DNA of 64,000 nucleotides from Desulfoglaeba alkanexedens ALDC. Lineage in GTDB: Bacteria; Desulfobacterota; Syntrophobacteria; Syntrophobacterales; DSM-9756. The stretch spans positions 1,240,001 to 1,304,000 of the forward strand of contig NZ_CP040098.1 of NCBI RefSeq assembly GCF_005377625.1. Direction: 5' to 3'. Positions within the stretch are counted from its first letter, which is position 1, and each line of letters starts with the position of its first letter. The notes under the pieces were generated by a model. It had not been told where the DNA came from. It did not search any database and worked only from the letters and a program-made list of their open reading frames with translations. A program made the translations under genes and the position numbers. Positions 19,623 through 29,973 of the stretch are shown piece after piece.

Positions 19623-19895
19623 TCAGGTGCTCGCGGCCCGCCGCCGGTAGACGCGCTTCACCTGAACGTTGGAAACGAGCGCCGTGTACCCCTTGCCCTG
19701 TTCCAGATCCACGCGGATGGAGTTTTGGTCGATTTCCATGTAACGCGACAGAACCGCGAGAATGTCGTTCTTGAGACTGTCCATGATGTCGGGGGTGAGG
19801 TCCATGCGGTCGTGCATGAGGACCACCTGCATCCGTTCCCGGGCCACCTTGGCGCTGCTTCTATCGGTAAAAAACCGCTGGATCGCCTTGAGCAT
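19623..19895 (-). CDS. minE: cell division topological specificity factor MinE
   Basis: A 90-residue protein with the MinE plan: an N-terminal amphipathic helix (MLKAIQRFF), the anti-MinCD helix 'VARERMQVVLMHDR', then the topological-specificity domain 'DILAVLSRYMEIDQNSIRVDLEQG'. MinE stimulates the MinD ATPase and releases MinCD from the membrane, restricting the division block to the poles. It starts 14 bases after the minD stop. Confidence 0.95.
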   Translation of the reverse strand: MLKAIQRFFTDRSSAKVARERMQVVLMHDRMDLTPDIMDSLKNDILAVLSRYMEIDQNSIRVDLEQGKGYTALVSNVQVKRVYRRRAAST

Positions 19896-19909
19896 GATTC
19901 CACTCCTTG

Positions 19910-20704
19910 TCAGCTCCGAAAGAACCGCACCATCCGGCTCAGCAACCCGTCCTCCTCATCTTCATCGTCGAAGGGGACGCTTTCTCCGTTCAGCCGCGCG
20001 GCGATCTTTTGGAAAGCCCTCCCGGGCCGACTCGACCGCTCGTGCACCAGAGGCACACCTCGGTTGGTGGACACCACTACCTCTTCACTTTCGGGAATCA
20101 CCCCGATAAGCGGGACCGACAGGAGCGAAACAATGTCGGCCGTGGACATCATGTCGCCCTTTTTGACCATTCTGGGGTTCAAGCGGTTGATGATGAGGTG
20201 GATGTCTTTCAAAAGGTTCGCTTCCAGAAGCCCGATGACCCGGTCGGCGTCCCGGATGGCGGATACTTCGGGCGTGGTGACCACCAGTGCCGTTTCCGCC
20301 GCCGCCACCGCGTTCTTGAAGCCTCTTTCAATCCCGGCCGGACAGTCCACGATGATGTAGTCGAATTCGCCCGCCAGCTCGGCGCATAACGTCTTCATCT
20401 GTTCGGGGTGGACGGCGTCCTTTTCCCGGGTTTGAGCCGCCGGGATGATGTTCAGCTTGGGGAGCTTCCGGTCCCGGATCATGGCCTGCTCCTTGCGGCA
20501 CGTTCCTTCGATGACGTCCACAAGGTTATAGACGATGCGGTTTTCGAGGCCCATCACCACGTCCAGGTTCCGAAGCCCGATGTCAGCGTCGATCAGGACT
20601 ACGCTGTAGCCCTTCTTGGCGAGCGCCGTGCCGATATTGGCGACGGTCGTGGTCTTGCCGACGCCGCCCTTGCCCGAAGTCACCACCAAGGTTTTTCCCG
20701 CCAT
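19910..20704 (-). CDS. minD: septum site-determining ATPase MinD
   Basis: A 264-residue deviant-Walker ATPase. It has the signature SGKGGVGKTTT near residue 10, 'LIDADIGLRNLD', 'IIVDCPAGIERGF', and a C-terminal amphipathic membrane-targeting helix (LLSRMVRFFRS) preceded by an acidic run. MinD binds the membrane in the ATP form and recruits MinC. It lies 48 bases after minC and directly before minE in a classic minCDE order. Confidence 0.97.
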   Translation of the reverse strand: MAGKTLVVTSGKGGVGKTTTVANIGTALAKKGYSVVLIDADIGLRNLDVVMGLENRIVYNLVDVIEGTCRKEQAMIRDRKLPKLNIIPAAQTREKDAVHPEQMKTLCAELAGEFDYIIVDCPAGIERGFKNAVAAAETALVVTTPEVSAIRDADRVIGLLEANLLKDIHLIINRLNPRMVKKGDMMSTADIVSLLSVPLIGVIPESEEVVVSTNRGVPLVHERSSRPGRAFQKIAARLNGESVPFDDEDEEDGLLSRMVRFFRS

Positions 20705-20752
20705 AGTTCATCCTTTTTGCCGGTGCCGTCTTGCCTGAAGGTGCGAGACGCC

Positions 20753-21472
20753 TCACACACTAACAACTTCAATGTGATCGGCCGTGATTTCGGCGACTTC
20801 AAAACGTTTCGGCGAAGACCCGCCCCTGGAACCGCTTCGCGGCGGCAAGGCCACCAGGTCCGCGATCCGAAGCTGGTTCGGCTCGATGCTGAGCGCCCAG
20901 ATCCGTGCCGAGCGGTCGCCGGTCATGCCGGCATGAGCAACCCCGCGCAGGCTCCCGAATACCACGATGTCTCCCACTGCCAGCACCTCCGCCCCGGGAT
21001 TCACATCACCCAAAACCACGCAATCCGCCGGCGATTCGATGCGCGTTCCCGACCGGCAGGTACTTCGCACAATCACCGCGCCACCCGGCTTCTCTTCCAT
21101 TTCCCGGTCTGCAAGCTCGCCGGAAGGCCGCTGACCGGCGCCCGCCCGAACAGGAACCCCCACGGCTTCCGACGCCCACTTCAGCACAGGCTCCAAGTCT
21201 TCGCCCAAACGCACCTCCGCCAGCACCACGTCGGCGGTCACCTGAAGCACCTTCCGAATGACCTGGACTTCGTCGATGCGAAACGCCCGCTTTCCCAGAT
21301 CCAGGATCATCTTGGAACGCTGAAAGAAACTCCGCGAATCCTCGATTTTCTGTTTCAGCGCCTGGACCACGTCCCGCAGCGGCGCCTCGGGATGGGGAAT
21401 CAAGAGAAATCCGTCGCGGTCCGCCTTGATCTGCAGAAAGGAGACGGCATCTTTTTCACTGGCTGTGATCAT
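20753..21472 (-). CDS. minC: septum formation inhibitor MinC
   Basis: A 239-residue protein. The N-terminal domain (1 to about 105) contains 'DLGKRAFRIDEVQVIRKVL', and the C-terminal beta-helix domain (about 130-239) contains 'GDVNPGAEVLAVGDIVVFGSLRG', the conserved MinD-binding face. MinC inhibits FtsZ assembly away from mid-cell. The frame is open upstream for 108 codons, but these overlap the HAD gene and lack conservation; the ATG at 21472 has GAAGGG upstream and overlaps the HAD stop by four bases (ATGA). Confidence 0.95.
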   Translation of the reverse strand: MITASEKDAVSFLQIKADRDGFLLIPHPEAPLRDVVQALKQKIEDSRSFFQRSKMILDLGKRAFRIDEVQVIRKVLQVTADVVLAEVRLGEDLEPVLKWASEAVGVPVRAGAGQRPSGELADREMEEKPGGAVIVRSTCRSGTRIESPADCVVLGDVNPGAEVLAVGDIVVFGSLRGVAHAGMTGDRSARIWALSIEPNQLRIADLVALPPRSGSRGGSSPKRFEVAEITADHIEVVSV

Positions 21473-22143
21473 GGTTCCCTTCCATGAGGGAGTGCGATCA
21501 GATCCCGGAACTGCCGCCATGCGACGATCCGCGGAAACGGGCTCCACTGCCGGTTCCACGGCTGATCGAAAAGGAGGGGCTGTATGCCGTCTTTCGCCAG
21601 CATATGGCACGTTTCCAGACGGTCTTCCAGAAAATACCTCACGTTCATCCGTTGCAGTACTTCCAACTTGGCGTCGGGATCCCCCGTGGCGATGACCTGG
21701 ATGCGCTCCCGCGGCACCTCCGGCAGATTCCGCTCCAGCCAGGCGACCATGGATTCCGGCCAGATCCGAGCCGTGACAAACCGCAACGGTCCGCATCGCG
21801 CCAGTTCCGTAAGCACCTCAACGGCATCCGGCATGGCGGGAATAAGCGGCGTGTGTTCGTCGTCCAGCGTCAGGCAGATCAATTCGTCCACAACGTCCCG
21901 TGCCGCAGGGACGCACAGGTGCAGGTCATAGCAGGTGAGGTGATCTTTCGTGAGGAAGTTCAGGTGAAAGCGTTCCCGGGCCAGGGTGACAAAAAGCGCC
22001 ATGGTGTCCGCCACCACCCCGTCGATATCGAAGGCCACTTCGCGAACGTCAATGGTATGATGACCGAAGGCCGCTGAGGCCTTCTCTCTTCGTGCGGGAA
22101 AGGTCAGATGCGCCTCGCCGCTTTCCGCTTCACGTTTTTCCAT
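21469..22143 (-). CDS. HAD-family phosphatase (5'-nucleotidase-like)
   Basis: A HAD hydrolase of about 224 residues. Motif I is 'FDIDGVVADTM' with the nucleophile and acid aspartates. 'VTARIWPESM' gives the motif II Ser/Thr region and 'YFLEDRLETCHML' the motif IV acidic site, a pattern close to NT5C-type deoxynucleotidases and YqfW-like proteins. The substrate is unknown. The start is uncertain: ATG 22143 gives a short overlap with the upstream gene, while starts at 22200 or 22206 would give longer overlaps and an N-terminus read from the neighbour's tail. It overlaps minC by four bases, so it is translated with the division inhibitor. Confidence 0.82.
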   Translation of the reverse strand: MEKREAESGEAHLTFPARREKASAAFGHHTIDVREVAFDIDGVVADTMALFVTLARERFHLNFLTKDHLTCYDLHLCVPAARDVVDELICLTLDDEHTPLIPAMPDAVEVLTELARCGPLRFVTARIWPESMVAWLERNLPEVPRERIQVIATGDPDAKLEVLQRMNVRYFLEDRLETCHMLAKDGIQPLLFDQPWNRQWSPFPRIVAWRQFRDLIALPHGREP

Positions 22144-24052
22144 CGTTCGATTCGGTGAAACACACGTCGGCCGGTTCGTCAAATCGGAAAGAGATTTCAT
22201 AGACACCGTCTTCCAATACGCTACGTACCACGTAACCCACCTTGTGGAAAACGGCCAGCATCTTCCGATTGGAGGCGAGCACGTAGGCCGTAAAGCCGCT
22301 GACCCCCTTGCTCTTGGCGATTTCGCACAGGCAGTGAAGTAGAAACGTTCCGATGCCCCGCCGCTGCCATTCGGTTCTCACGGCGAAATCCACTTCCGCC
22401 ATGTTGCTTTTCTGGTCCACGATGTAACGGCCCAACGCGATGATCCTTTCCGACCCGATCTCGCCGACAGTCCCCACAATGGCCATTTCGTGTTCGTAAT
22501 CGATGTTGCACATGGCCTGGGTGTTGCGATGGGGAAACACGCGCATGGCCGAAAGGAACCGATAGTAGATGTCCTGGTCGGGCAGCGAGTAAAAAAACTC
22601 CTGGAGCGCCCGTTCATCGGTGGGCTTGATGGGCCGGAAGAAAACCCGCTGGTCTCCCTCTGGGGAGGGGAAGATCTGATAGGTTTCCCACTGGCCGGGG
22701 TAAAGCGGTTCGAAAATGGGCGGAAGAATCTGGTCTTGATAGACGTAACGGAGCTTTTTCGCTTCCAAGAGCAGCCGCTCGCGGAACCTGGGGTGCGCCA
22801 CGTTGATAAGCGCCAGAGCCCGTTCCCGGATGGTCTTGCCGTGCAGATTGGCGATGCCGAACTCGGTGACTACAAACTGGACCACGCTCCGGGAACTCAC
22901 CACCCCCGCACCGCCCGTGAGATGGCTCACGATTCGTGACTTTTGCCCATCGGGGCTCGTCGAAGGCATCACGATGATGGACTTACCCGCCTGGGAATAG
23001 GCCGCCCCCAGCATGAAATCCACGTAGCCGCCAATGCCGCTGTAGACCCGGTGACCGATGGAATCGGCGCAGACCTGGCCGGTGAGATCGATTTCGAGAG
23101 CTGAGTTGATGGCCACCATCTGGTGGTTCCGGCTGATGATGCTGCTGTTGTTCACGTACTCGGTGGGATAGAGCTCCACTTCCGGGTTGTTGTGGACGAA
23201 ATCGTAGAGTTCCCTGGATCCGAGGCAGAAGCTGGCGATGATTTTCCCCCGGTGCAGGTTCTTTCGATTTCCCGTGATCACACCCTTTCGCATCAGGTGA
23301 AGGTGGGCATCCGTGATCATTTCCGAATGAACCCCCAGATCCTTCTTGTCTTCGAGGTTCCGGAGCACGGCGTTGGTGATCCGCCCCAGCCCCACCTGGA
23401 TGGTGGACCCGTCCTCCACGAGGCTCGAAACATACCTGGCCATCCGTTCGGCCATGGCGCTGCGCTCATCATAAGTGAACTCGATGAGCGGTTCTTCATA
23501 CTCCACGAAATGGTCAATCTGGCTCACGTGAAGAAAGCTGTCGCCGAGGGTCCGTGGCATGGCGGGGTTCACCTGCGCCACCACGATCCTGGCTTGCTCC
23601 GCCGCCGCCTTGGTCATTTCCACGGAAATGCCCAGCGAGCAGAACCCGTGTTCGTCGGGAGGCGACACCTGTACCAGGCAGATATCGATCCCCAGGGGAC
23701 CTTCTTGCCGGAGAAGCTTGGGCACCTGGGAAAAGTAGATGGGGATGTAATCGGCCAGCCCGCTGTTGACCGCCCTGCGACTTCTCGGGCCCACAAAAAA
23801 CGTTCGCAGCCGGCAGTGCTGATACAGATCACCCCAGTCTTCCGGAAGTTCCCCCATGGAAAGGCTCTGGATCAGCTCCAGGTCTCGATAGCGGGTCAAG
23901 CAACCCGTGAGGGTCCTCGTGAGATGGCGGGGTTCACCCATCGCAGGCCCAATCCAGATGCGCCGGCCGTCGGCAAGCAGCTCGTCGAGGATTCCCTCGG
24001 CACTCGCCAACCTGCGTCGGTAAAGGGGCTGCCAGCCTTTTCCAAGATACAT
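22130..24052 (-). CDS. acetyl-CoA hydrolase/CoA-transferase fused to GNAT domain
   Basis: About 640 residues. Residues 1 to about 430 form an acetyl-CoA hydrolase/4-hydroxybutyrate CoA-transferase-type domain: 'GPAMGEPRHL', 'VSPPDEHGFCSLG', 'GVHSEMITDAHLHL', 'NSALEIDLTGQV' and the C-terminal 'TEFGIANLHGKTIRERA'. From about 470 a GNAT acetyltransferase follows, with 'EWQRRGIGTFLL' as the acetyl-CoA-binding A motif. Such fusions are known and may couple acyl-CoA handling to protein lysine acetylation. Possible starts are ATG at 24052 (AAAGG upstream, where homology begins), 24076 and 24151; I chose 24052. It is the first gene of the operon that continues with the HAD gene and minCDE. Confidence 0.88.
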   Translation of the reverse strand: MYLGKGWQPLYRRRLASAEGILDELLADGRRIWIGPAMGEPRHLTRTLTGCLTRYRDLELIQSLSMGELPEDWGDLYQHCRLRTFFVGPRSRRAVNSGLADYIPIYFSQVPKLLRQEGPLGIDICLVQVSPPDEHGFCSLGISVEMTKAAAEQARIVVAQVNPAMPRTLGDSFLHVSQIDHFVEYEEPLIEFTYDERSAMAERMARYVSSLVEDGSTIQVGLGRITNAVLRNLEDKKDLGVHSEMITDAHLHLMRKGVITGNRKNLHRGKIIASFCLGSRELYDFVHNNPEVELYPTEYVNNSSIISRNHQMVAINSALEIDLTGQVCADSIGHRVYSGIGGYVDFMLGAAYSQAGKSIIVMPSTSPDGQKSRIVSHLTGGAGVVSSRSVVQFVVTEFGIANLHGKTIRERALALINVAHPRFRERLLLEAKKLRYVYQDQILPPIFEPLYPGQWETYQIFPSPEGDQRVFFRPIKPTDERALQEFFYSLPDQDIYYRFLSAMRVFPHRNTQAMCNIDYEHEMAIVGTVGEIGSERIIALGRYIVDQKSNMAEVDFAVRTEWQRRGIGTFLLHCLCEIAKSKGVSGFTAYVLASNRKMLAVFHKVGYVVRSVLEDGVYEISFRFDEPADVCFTESNDGKT

Positions 24053-24278
24053 GGAGCCGCGCCTTTCACATGACATTTCGTAGCACAGCCGGTCTTGGCT
24101 GCCGGGAACCGATCTTTTGCGGATCTTTTCCTCTGGAAACACCGATTTCATAATGGATGGGTCGGTCTTCAGAGTCAAGTCGGAACCCGGGCGTGGGCGC
24201 GAAAAGGCCGCGGGCGGCCGGTGGGGGCCCGCCCCCATACGGCATCAAGCTAAGGTAGCGGCCACGAGGAGTTCGTCC

Positions 24279-24355
24279 CTGGGAGCGCGGGCGTCCCCGC
24301 CCGCAACTCTTAGGCTCCATGGCGTTCACTGCGGGCGAGACGCCCGCGCTCCCAG
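24279..24355. repeat. perfect 17-bp inverted repeat
   Basis: Arms CTGGGAGCGCGGGCGTC (24279-24295) and GACGCCCGCGCTCCCAG (24339-24355) are exact reverse complements around a 43-base loop, which itself has smaller complementary pieces (CCCGCCCGC/GCGGGCG). A palindromic dispersed-repeat type; no transposase is present. Confidence 0.75.
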
Positions 24356-24360
24356 GTTGT

Positions 24361-24421
24361 TTCCCCTCGTTCCCAAGCTATGGCTTGGGAACGACCTGCC
24401 CGGGAAGCTCCGGCTTCGCCT
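24361..24421 (-). repeat. partial copy of the double-hairpin repeat
   Basis: Contains CGTTCCCAAGCTATGGCTTG and GGAAGCTCCGGCTTC, the two hairpins of the element seen at 13161, in reverse orientation and shortened. Confidence 0.65.
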
Positions 24422-24437
24422 CGCTGTAAAGGATTTA

Positions 24438-24643
24438 GTAGCGTTCTAAAGTGGAGACCTTAGGAAAAAAGGATAACGAAGGTCAAAAAATCCCCCTCTC
24501 CCTTGATGGGAGAGGGTTGGGGTGAGGGTGAGAAAATCAACGTATGTCAATCAGTTACATTCCCCTCCCCTTAATCCCCTCCCACAAGGGGAGGGGAAAT
24601 AGAATTCGGCATCAAATATTAAGTCTATTATTTTCTACGCTAC
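24438..24643. mobile_element. MITE-like element with GTAGCG ends, long copy
   Basis: A 206-base non-coding unit bounded by GTAGCGTTCTAAA at the left and TTTTCTACGCTAC at the right (inverted match GTAGCGTnnnAAA). Inside are two palindromic blocks, CCCCCTCTCCC...GGGAGAGGG and CCCCTCCCC...GGGGAGGGG. An inverted shorter copy with the same ends and the same flanks of the core lies at 58506-58650. No coding capacity. Confidence 0.65.
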
Positions 24644-24674
24644 CATGGATTTTGTAGCGGGTTCGCATGGGTCA

Positions 24675-24778
24675 AGGCCTCATGGGAACCGAAGCTGGAG
24701 CTTCTGCACAGTTGTGTTCCCAAGCTGGAGCTTGGGAACAAGGGGAAGGGGATGGTGGAACTTGGGAACAAGGTGGAA
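24675..24778 (-). repeat. dispersed double-hairpin repeat, copy 2 (inverted)
   Basis: Reverse-orientation copy of the element at 13161: GAAGCTGGAGCTTC, then TTCCCAAGCTGGAGCTTGGG, then GGAACTTGGGAACAAGGTGG. Confidence 0.85.
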
Positions 24779-24862
24779 TTTCCAGGAAATTTTAACATCT
24801 CACAATGAACACTCTATTCTGTGGACCTGTACTAAGGAGCCGACCTTCAGGACCCACGCCCG

Positions 24863-26458
<1,596 letters not shown>

Positions 26459-27316
26459 TCAATAGACCGCCATAGAGCGCAGCCGTCGAATCCTTTCTTC
26501 AATGGGCGGGTGCGTGCTGAAAAGATTGGCGAATGCTCTTCCCGAAAGCGGATTCACGATGAAAAGGTGCGCTGTCGCCGGCTTTGCCTCCGTCATGGGA
26601 AGCCGATGGGAGGCCGCGGCCAGCTTCTCCAGTGCAGCAGCCAAGCCCTGTGGATTTCCCGCAAAACGGGCCCCCGTTTCGTCAGCCAAGTACTCCCGGG
26701 AACGCGAAATAGCCATCTGGATCAGCATCGCCGCGATAGGAGCCACGATGGAAATCACCAGGCCGGCGATGAGCCCGCCGCCGCTCTCTTCGTCGTCTCC
26801 GCCCCGAAAACCACCGAAAATAGCCGCCCAGCGCACCATGTCGGCAAGCATCATCACCACGCCGGCCAAGGTGGCCGCGATGGAACCCACCAGGATGTCC
26901 CGGTTTTTCACGTGAGCCAGTTCGTGGGCCAGCACACCGCGGACCTCCTCACGGTTCAAGATGCGCAGCAACCCTTCCGTCACCGCCACTACCGCCTTCT
27001 CCGGGTTCCGGCCGGTGGCGAAGGCGTTGGGCGTTTCGCTGGGGATGACGAACAACCTGGGCATGGGAAGTCCCGCGTTCATCGAGAGTTCCCTCACTAT
27101 CTGGTACAGTTCCGGAGCGTCGCTTTCATCAAGAGGCTTAGCCCGGTACATCCCGAGCACGATCTTGTCGGAAAACCAGTAGCTCCCCAAATTCATGACG
27201 GCCGCCAAGACAAATGCGATCACCATTCCATGAGGGCCGCCCAGCGCCCGCCCGATCCAGACGATCAGGACGGTCAGCAACGCCAGCAAGAAGGTGGTTC
27301 TCAACCGATTGCCCAT
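26459..27316 (-). CDS. htpX: HtpX-family membrane zinc metalloprotease
   Basis: A 285-residue M48 peptidase. Two N-terminal transmembrane segments (about 6-25 and 30-48) precede the zinc site HELAH (about residue 129), with the third ligand in '[13 protein letters not shown]'. Two further hydrophobic segments lie between these. HtpX degrades damaged membrane proteins with FtsH and is usually heat or envelope-stress induced. It follows hsp20 after 45 bases on the same strand and ends at a strong terminator, making a two-gene stress operon. Confidence 0.95.
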   Translation of the reverse strand: MGNRLRTTFLLALLTVLIVWIGRALGGPHGMVIAFVLAAVMNLGSYWFSDKIVLGMYRAKPLDESDAPELYQIVRELSMNAGLPMPRLFVIPSETPNAFATGRNPEKAVVAVTEGLLRILNREEVRGVLAHELAHVKNRDILVGSIAATLAGVVMMLADMVRWAAIFGGFRGGDDEESGGGLIAGLVISIVAPIAAMLIQMAISRSREYLADETGARFAGNPQGLAAALEKLAAASHRLPMTEAKPATAHLFIVNPLSGRAFANLFSTHPPIEERIRRLRSMAVY

Positions 27317-27361
27317 CGTTTCTTGTCCTCCTGCCCAATCGCCCCGGGCGCCGCGTCGCGC

Positions 27362-27826
27362 CTAGGCCGATCCGACTGTGATTTTCTTATGATTTTGCGA
27401 TATCTTGGGAATTCTTACCGTGAGAATTCCCTGGCACAGTTCCGCATCCACCTTGTCGGAGGCGGCATCCGCTGGAACCATCAGTCTTGTCTTGAAAAAC
27501 CCCTGAGGCCGTTCGTTCTGAATCGCCTTCGCCTCGAAAGGTCTCCGCCGGCTGTTCCGCCTCCCGCTTACGGTGAGCACCTCGCCTTTGATCTGCACTT
27601 TCAGATCAGTTTGATCCACTCCGGGGAGATCCAATACCGCCGTCCATTCCTCTTCGGTTTCCCAAACATCCGTCGGGGGCACCCAAAGCGCCTCGGGAGC
27701 TTCGGCGGACGCATGGCGAACCGACTTGACACTTTCTGAATACAAGGTGTCCATCCTTTGCTTCATCTGAAGCAATTCGTCCATGATCCCCTGCCGACTC
27801 GCTTTCACCACGCCTGTCCTTTCCAT
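27362..27826 (-). CDS. small heat-shock protein Hsp20
   Basis: A 154-residue alpha-crystallin-domain protein. The core 'VWETEEEWTAVLDLPGV' begins near residue 54, followed by 'LKVQIKGEVLTVSGRR', and the C-terminal strand holds 'GILTVRIPKI' with the I-x-I-type anchor. The N-terminal 50 residues are helical. It is an ATP-independent holdase chaperone. It is the first gene of the hsp20-htpX operon behind a consensus promoter; no CIRCE element was seen. Confidence 0.93.
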   Translation of the reverse strand: MERTGVVKASRQGIMDELLQMKQRMDTLYSESVKSVRHASAEAPEALWVPPTDVWETEEEWTAVLDLPGVDQTDLKVQIKGEVLTVSGRRNSRRRPFEAKAIQNERPQGFFKTRLMVPADAASDKVDAELCQGILTVRIPKISQNHKKITVGSA

Positions 27827-27864
27827 ATTCGGTTGAATAACAAGTAGTTGGTCCAGCGAAAGTA

Positions 27865-27893
27865 AGGTTAAGCAAGGGCTTCAGGTCTGTCAA
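27865..27893 (-). promoter_or_regulatory. sigma-70-type promoter for hsp20-htpX
   Basis: On the minus strand TTGACA (27893-27888), 17 bases, then TAACCT (27870-27865), about 40 bases before the hsp20 start. It is arranged back to back with the plus-strand promoter at 27925. Confidence 0.65.
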
Positions 27894-27924
27894 GGGAATC
27901 CGGACGCCCCGAAAACCCGCTGCA

Positions 27925-27953
27925 TTGACAGGGCGCGGCAGGATTCCTACCAT
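27925..27953 (+). promoter_or_regulatory. sigma-70-type promoter for the DUF3786 gene
   Basis: TTGACA (27925-27930), 17 bases, TACCAT (27948-27953), about 50 bases before the start at 28004. Confidence 0.65.
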
Positions 27954-28003
27954 CGTTATCAAACCCCAGCCGTATGGGAGGGTATCACAGCAAAGGGGAT
28001 TTC

Positions 28004-28861
28004 ATGGACGACGAACGACGTAAGAAACTGGCCAACCGGCTGACACCCATCCAGCTCTACCAGCTGACCCCCAAAACCAACTGCGGCGAATGCGGCCATC
28101 CGACATGCCTGGCCTATGCCACCCAAGTGATCGTCGGACATTCCGACATGGATGCCTGCCCCTACCTGGACCCCGAGCAGAAGGAAGCCTTCCGGGCCCG
28201 GCTGGAAGATCAACACGCCGATGGTATCGGGGTCAAGCGGGAAGGCTTCGACAAGGCTCTCGAATTCCTCCGCTCCGAAGTCCGAAAATGGGATTTTCCC
28301 GGGATCGCTGGGAGCCTGGGTGCGGTTTTGGTCGACGAGCCGGGAGAAGCGGCGCTGCGGTTTTCCTATTTCGGCCGACCGGTCATTCTGAGCGCCGAAG
28401 ACGTGACCGGCTTCTCAGGCGAACCCCTAAACCCCTGGGAAAAAATTCTTCTCTACAATTACGTCATCGGAGGCGCCGCAGAACCGGCAGGGCGCTGGGT
28501 CGGAATGGAAAGCCTTCCCAACTCCATTTCCAAAATCAAGAGTCTCAACGCTCATTGCGAAGCACCGCTCGCCCGGGCCTTCGCCGGAAGACTCGAGCTG
28601 CTGCCGGAGACCACCCGCTGTGTCGGGCCGGCCCTGGAAATTTCAGAGCAGGGCGTGGATTTCGGAGCTCAGTTCCAGATTCTTCCCAAGCTGTCCTTCC
28701 GGGTGTTGTGGTGGGACGAAGATACGGAAGAAGGCTTCCCTCCTCGAGTGAAATTCCTCTTCGATGCCTCCGTCCTCAAGGTCCTCGACCTGGAGTCTCT
28801 CCTCTTCGCCTGCGAACAGCTGACCGACCGGTTGCTGGACTGTTTGAAGAAAGCACCATGA
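28004..28861 (+). CDS. DUF3786 protein with 4Fe-4S motif
   Basis: A 285-residue protein. Near residue 26 it has CGECGHPTCLAYA with a fourth cysteine at 'DACPYLD', the C-x2-C-x4-C-xn-C pattern of the Fe-S domain seen in the corrinoid protein of the CO dehydrogenase/acetyl-CoA synthase complex. The remainder matches DUF3786 ('GRPVILSAEDVTG', 'WEKILLYNYVIGGA', 'LPNSISKIKSL'). The start at 28004 has AAGGGG upstream; the frame is open ten codons earlier. The function is unknown; an Fe-S or corrinoid role in anaerobic C1 metabolism is inferred from family context. It converges with the gene at 28895-29812. Confidence 0.85.
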   Translation: MDDERRKKLANRLTPIQLYQLTPKTNCGECGHPTCLAYATQVIVGHSDMDACPYLDPEQKEAFRARLEDQHADGIGVKREGFDKALEFLRSEVRKWDFPGIAGSLGAVLVDEPGEAALRFSYFGRPVILSAEDVTGFSGEPLNPWEKILLYNYVIGGAAEPAGRWVGMESLPNSISKIKSLNAHCEAPLARAFAGRLELLPETTRCVGPALEISEQGVDFGAQFQILPKLSFRVLWWDEDTEEGFPPRVKFLFDASVLKVLDLESLLFACEQLTDRLLDCLKKAP

Positions 28862-28894
28862 GCAACATGGGCCGGTGAACCGACATGGCGCAGG

Positions 28895-29812
28895 TCAGGA
28901 AGCGCCGAACCCGTTCAACCAATTTTCAAGGCTGTCTTGGACCTTCCGGACTTCTTCAAGAGAAGCGCGGTACCATCCAAAGCGCAGGCGAAGAAAGTCG
29001 GCCAGTTCCGCTTCAATGGGAAGCCGATGAACAAAAGGCCGCCCCCCTGAGGTCTGTCCGCAAGGCGAACCGTGAGACGGACGGCCCGGCCGGACGAAGC
29101 GCTCCACCGCGCGAAGCCTCAACTCTTCCGCCGCGACGAAGATCCACTTCATCCATTGGCTTTGAGTGGAACAGGCGCGCGCTGCCATCACTTGCCCCAA
29201 GAGATAGCGATCGGCGCGGGGATTCCATGAGGAGTCCAGAAGTTCGGGGACATGCCAGAGAAGTTCCGTCACGGTCCAGCCCAGACTCCCGGCCCGGAAC
29301 CGAAAGTCTTCCAATACGCGGCAGCCCCACAATAGCAGGTGAAACAACGGGTTGGCTCTCCGGCTGGAATAATAGAGAGGGCTCAACCCAGCCGCCACCG
29401 GCAGCCAGAACTCTTGGCCCTCTGGAGGAAGCACCTCGAAGACCCCGGCGGCCAGACATTTTTCCCGAGCGCACTTGGCCTGATAGCCCGTGAGGTAGCG
29501 CAGATCGGTACCGCGGTTTTGGGCGGGATGAAGCAGGCAGCCGGCCCGCCGGCCCTTCCGGTCCAGGAAGCCCAAAGCCCAACAGGTGAAGCCCACCACG
29601 GGCCGCCCCCAGGCGGTCGGACCAGCCAGGAAACGGGAACGATGGTCGCTCAATTCCCGCCGAAGACTCCCCGCCCAATCCAACGGATCGTATCCCGCCG
29701 GCCGGATCGGCGGACAGCAGCCGAAACAGCGCGGCTCGCCGTCGGGCGCACAAAGCGTCCGTTCATCTCCGCCGGAGCTCGGGCGGTTCTGCCTTTCACT
29801 CACATCCATCAC
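28895..29812 (-). CDS. unrecognised cysteine-containing protein
   Basis: A 305-residue protein of unknown family. The N-terminal part has a cysteine cluster 'PRCFGCCPPIRPAGYDPLDW' (residues about 28-47), followed by 'GCLLHP' and 'KCAREKC', so a metal site is possible. It is rich in Trp, Arg and Leu and has no transmembrane segment. The start is GTG 29812 or ATG 29809; the ribosome-binding site is weak. It ends 33 bases from the convergent DUF3786 gene. Codon use is like the neighbours, which supports a real gene, but the function cannot be named. Confidence 0.7.
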   Translation of the reverse strand: MMDVSERQNRPSSGGDERTLCAPDGEPRCFGCCPPIRPAGYDPLDWAGSLRRELSDHRSRFLAGPTAWGRPVVGFTCWALGFLDRKGRRAGCLLHPAQNRGTDLRYLTGYQAKCAREKCLAAGVFEVLPPEGQEFWLPVAAGLSPLYYSSRRANPLFHLLLWGCRVLEDFRFRAGSLGWTVTELLWHVPELLDSSWNPRADRYLLGQVMAARACSTQSQWMKWIFVAAEELRLRAVERFVRPGRPSHGSPCGQTSGGRPFVHRLPIEAELADFLRLRFGWYRASLEEVRKVQDSLENWLNGFGAS

Positions 29813-29973
29813 GGCCCCGATTCCCGGGGATCACGGCCCCGATTTGGGTCGATCGGCCTGAAGCGGATATCAGTCGAATTGACTCAACATCGGCATTTTG
29901 ATATGAAGGCCGGGAACCTCCGATCGGATAAGGATTCCCTTCAAACAACTCAATGGACAAACGAGGATCGAAC

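Larger units (their letters stand above)
24053..24862. other. repeat-filled gap between purA and the CoA-transferase/GNAT gene
   Basis: About 800 bases with four repeat elements in succession and no supported gene. The first 200 bases (about 24080-24240) contain readable frame upstream of the CoA-transferase start, but probably hold its promoter. Confidence 0.6.
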
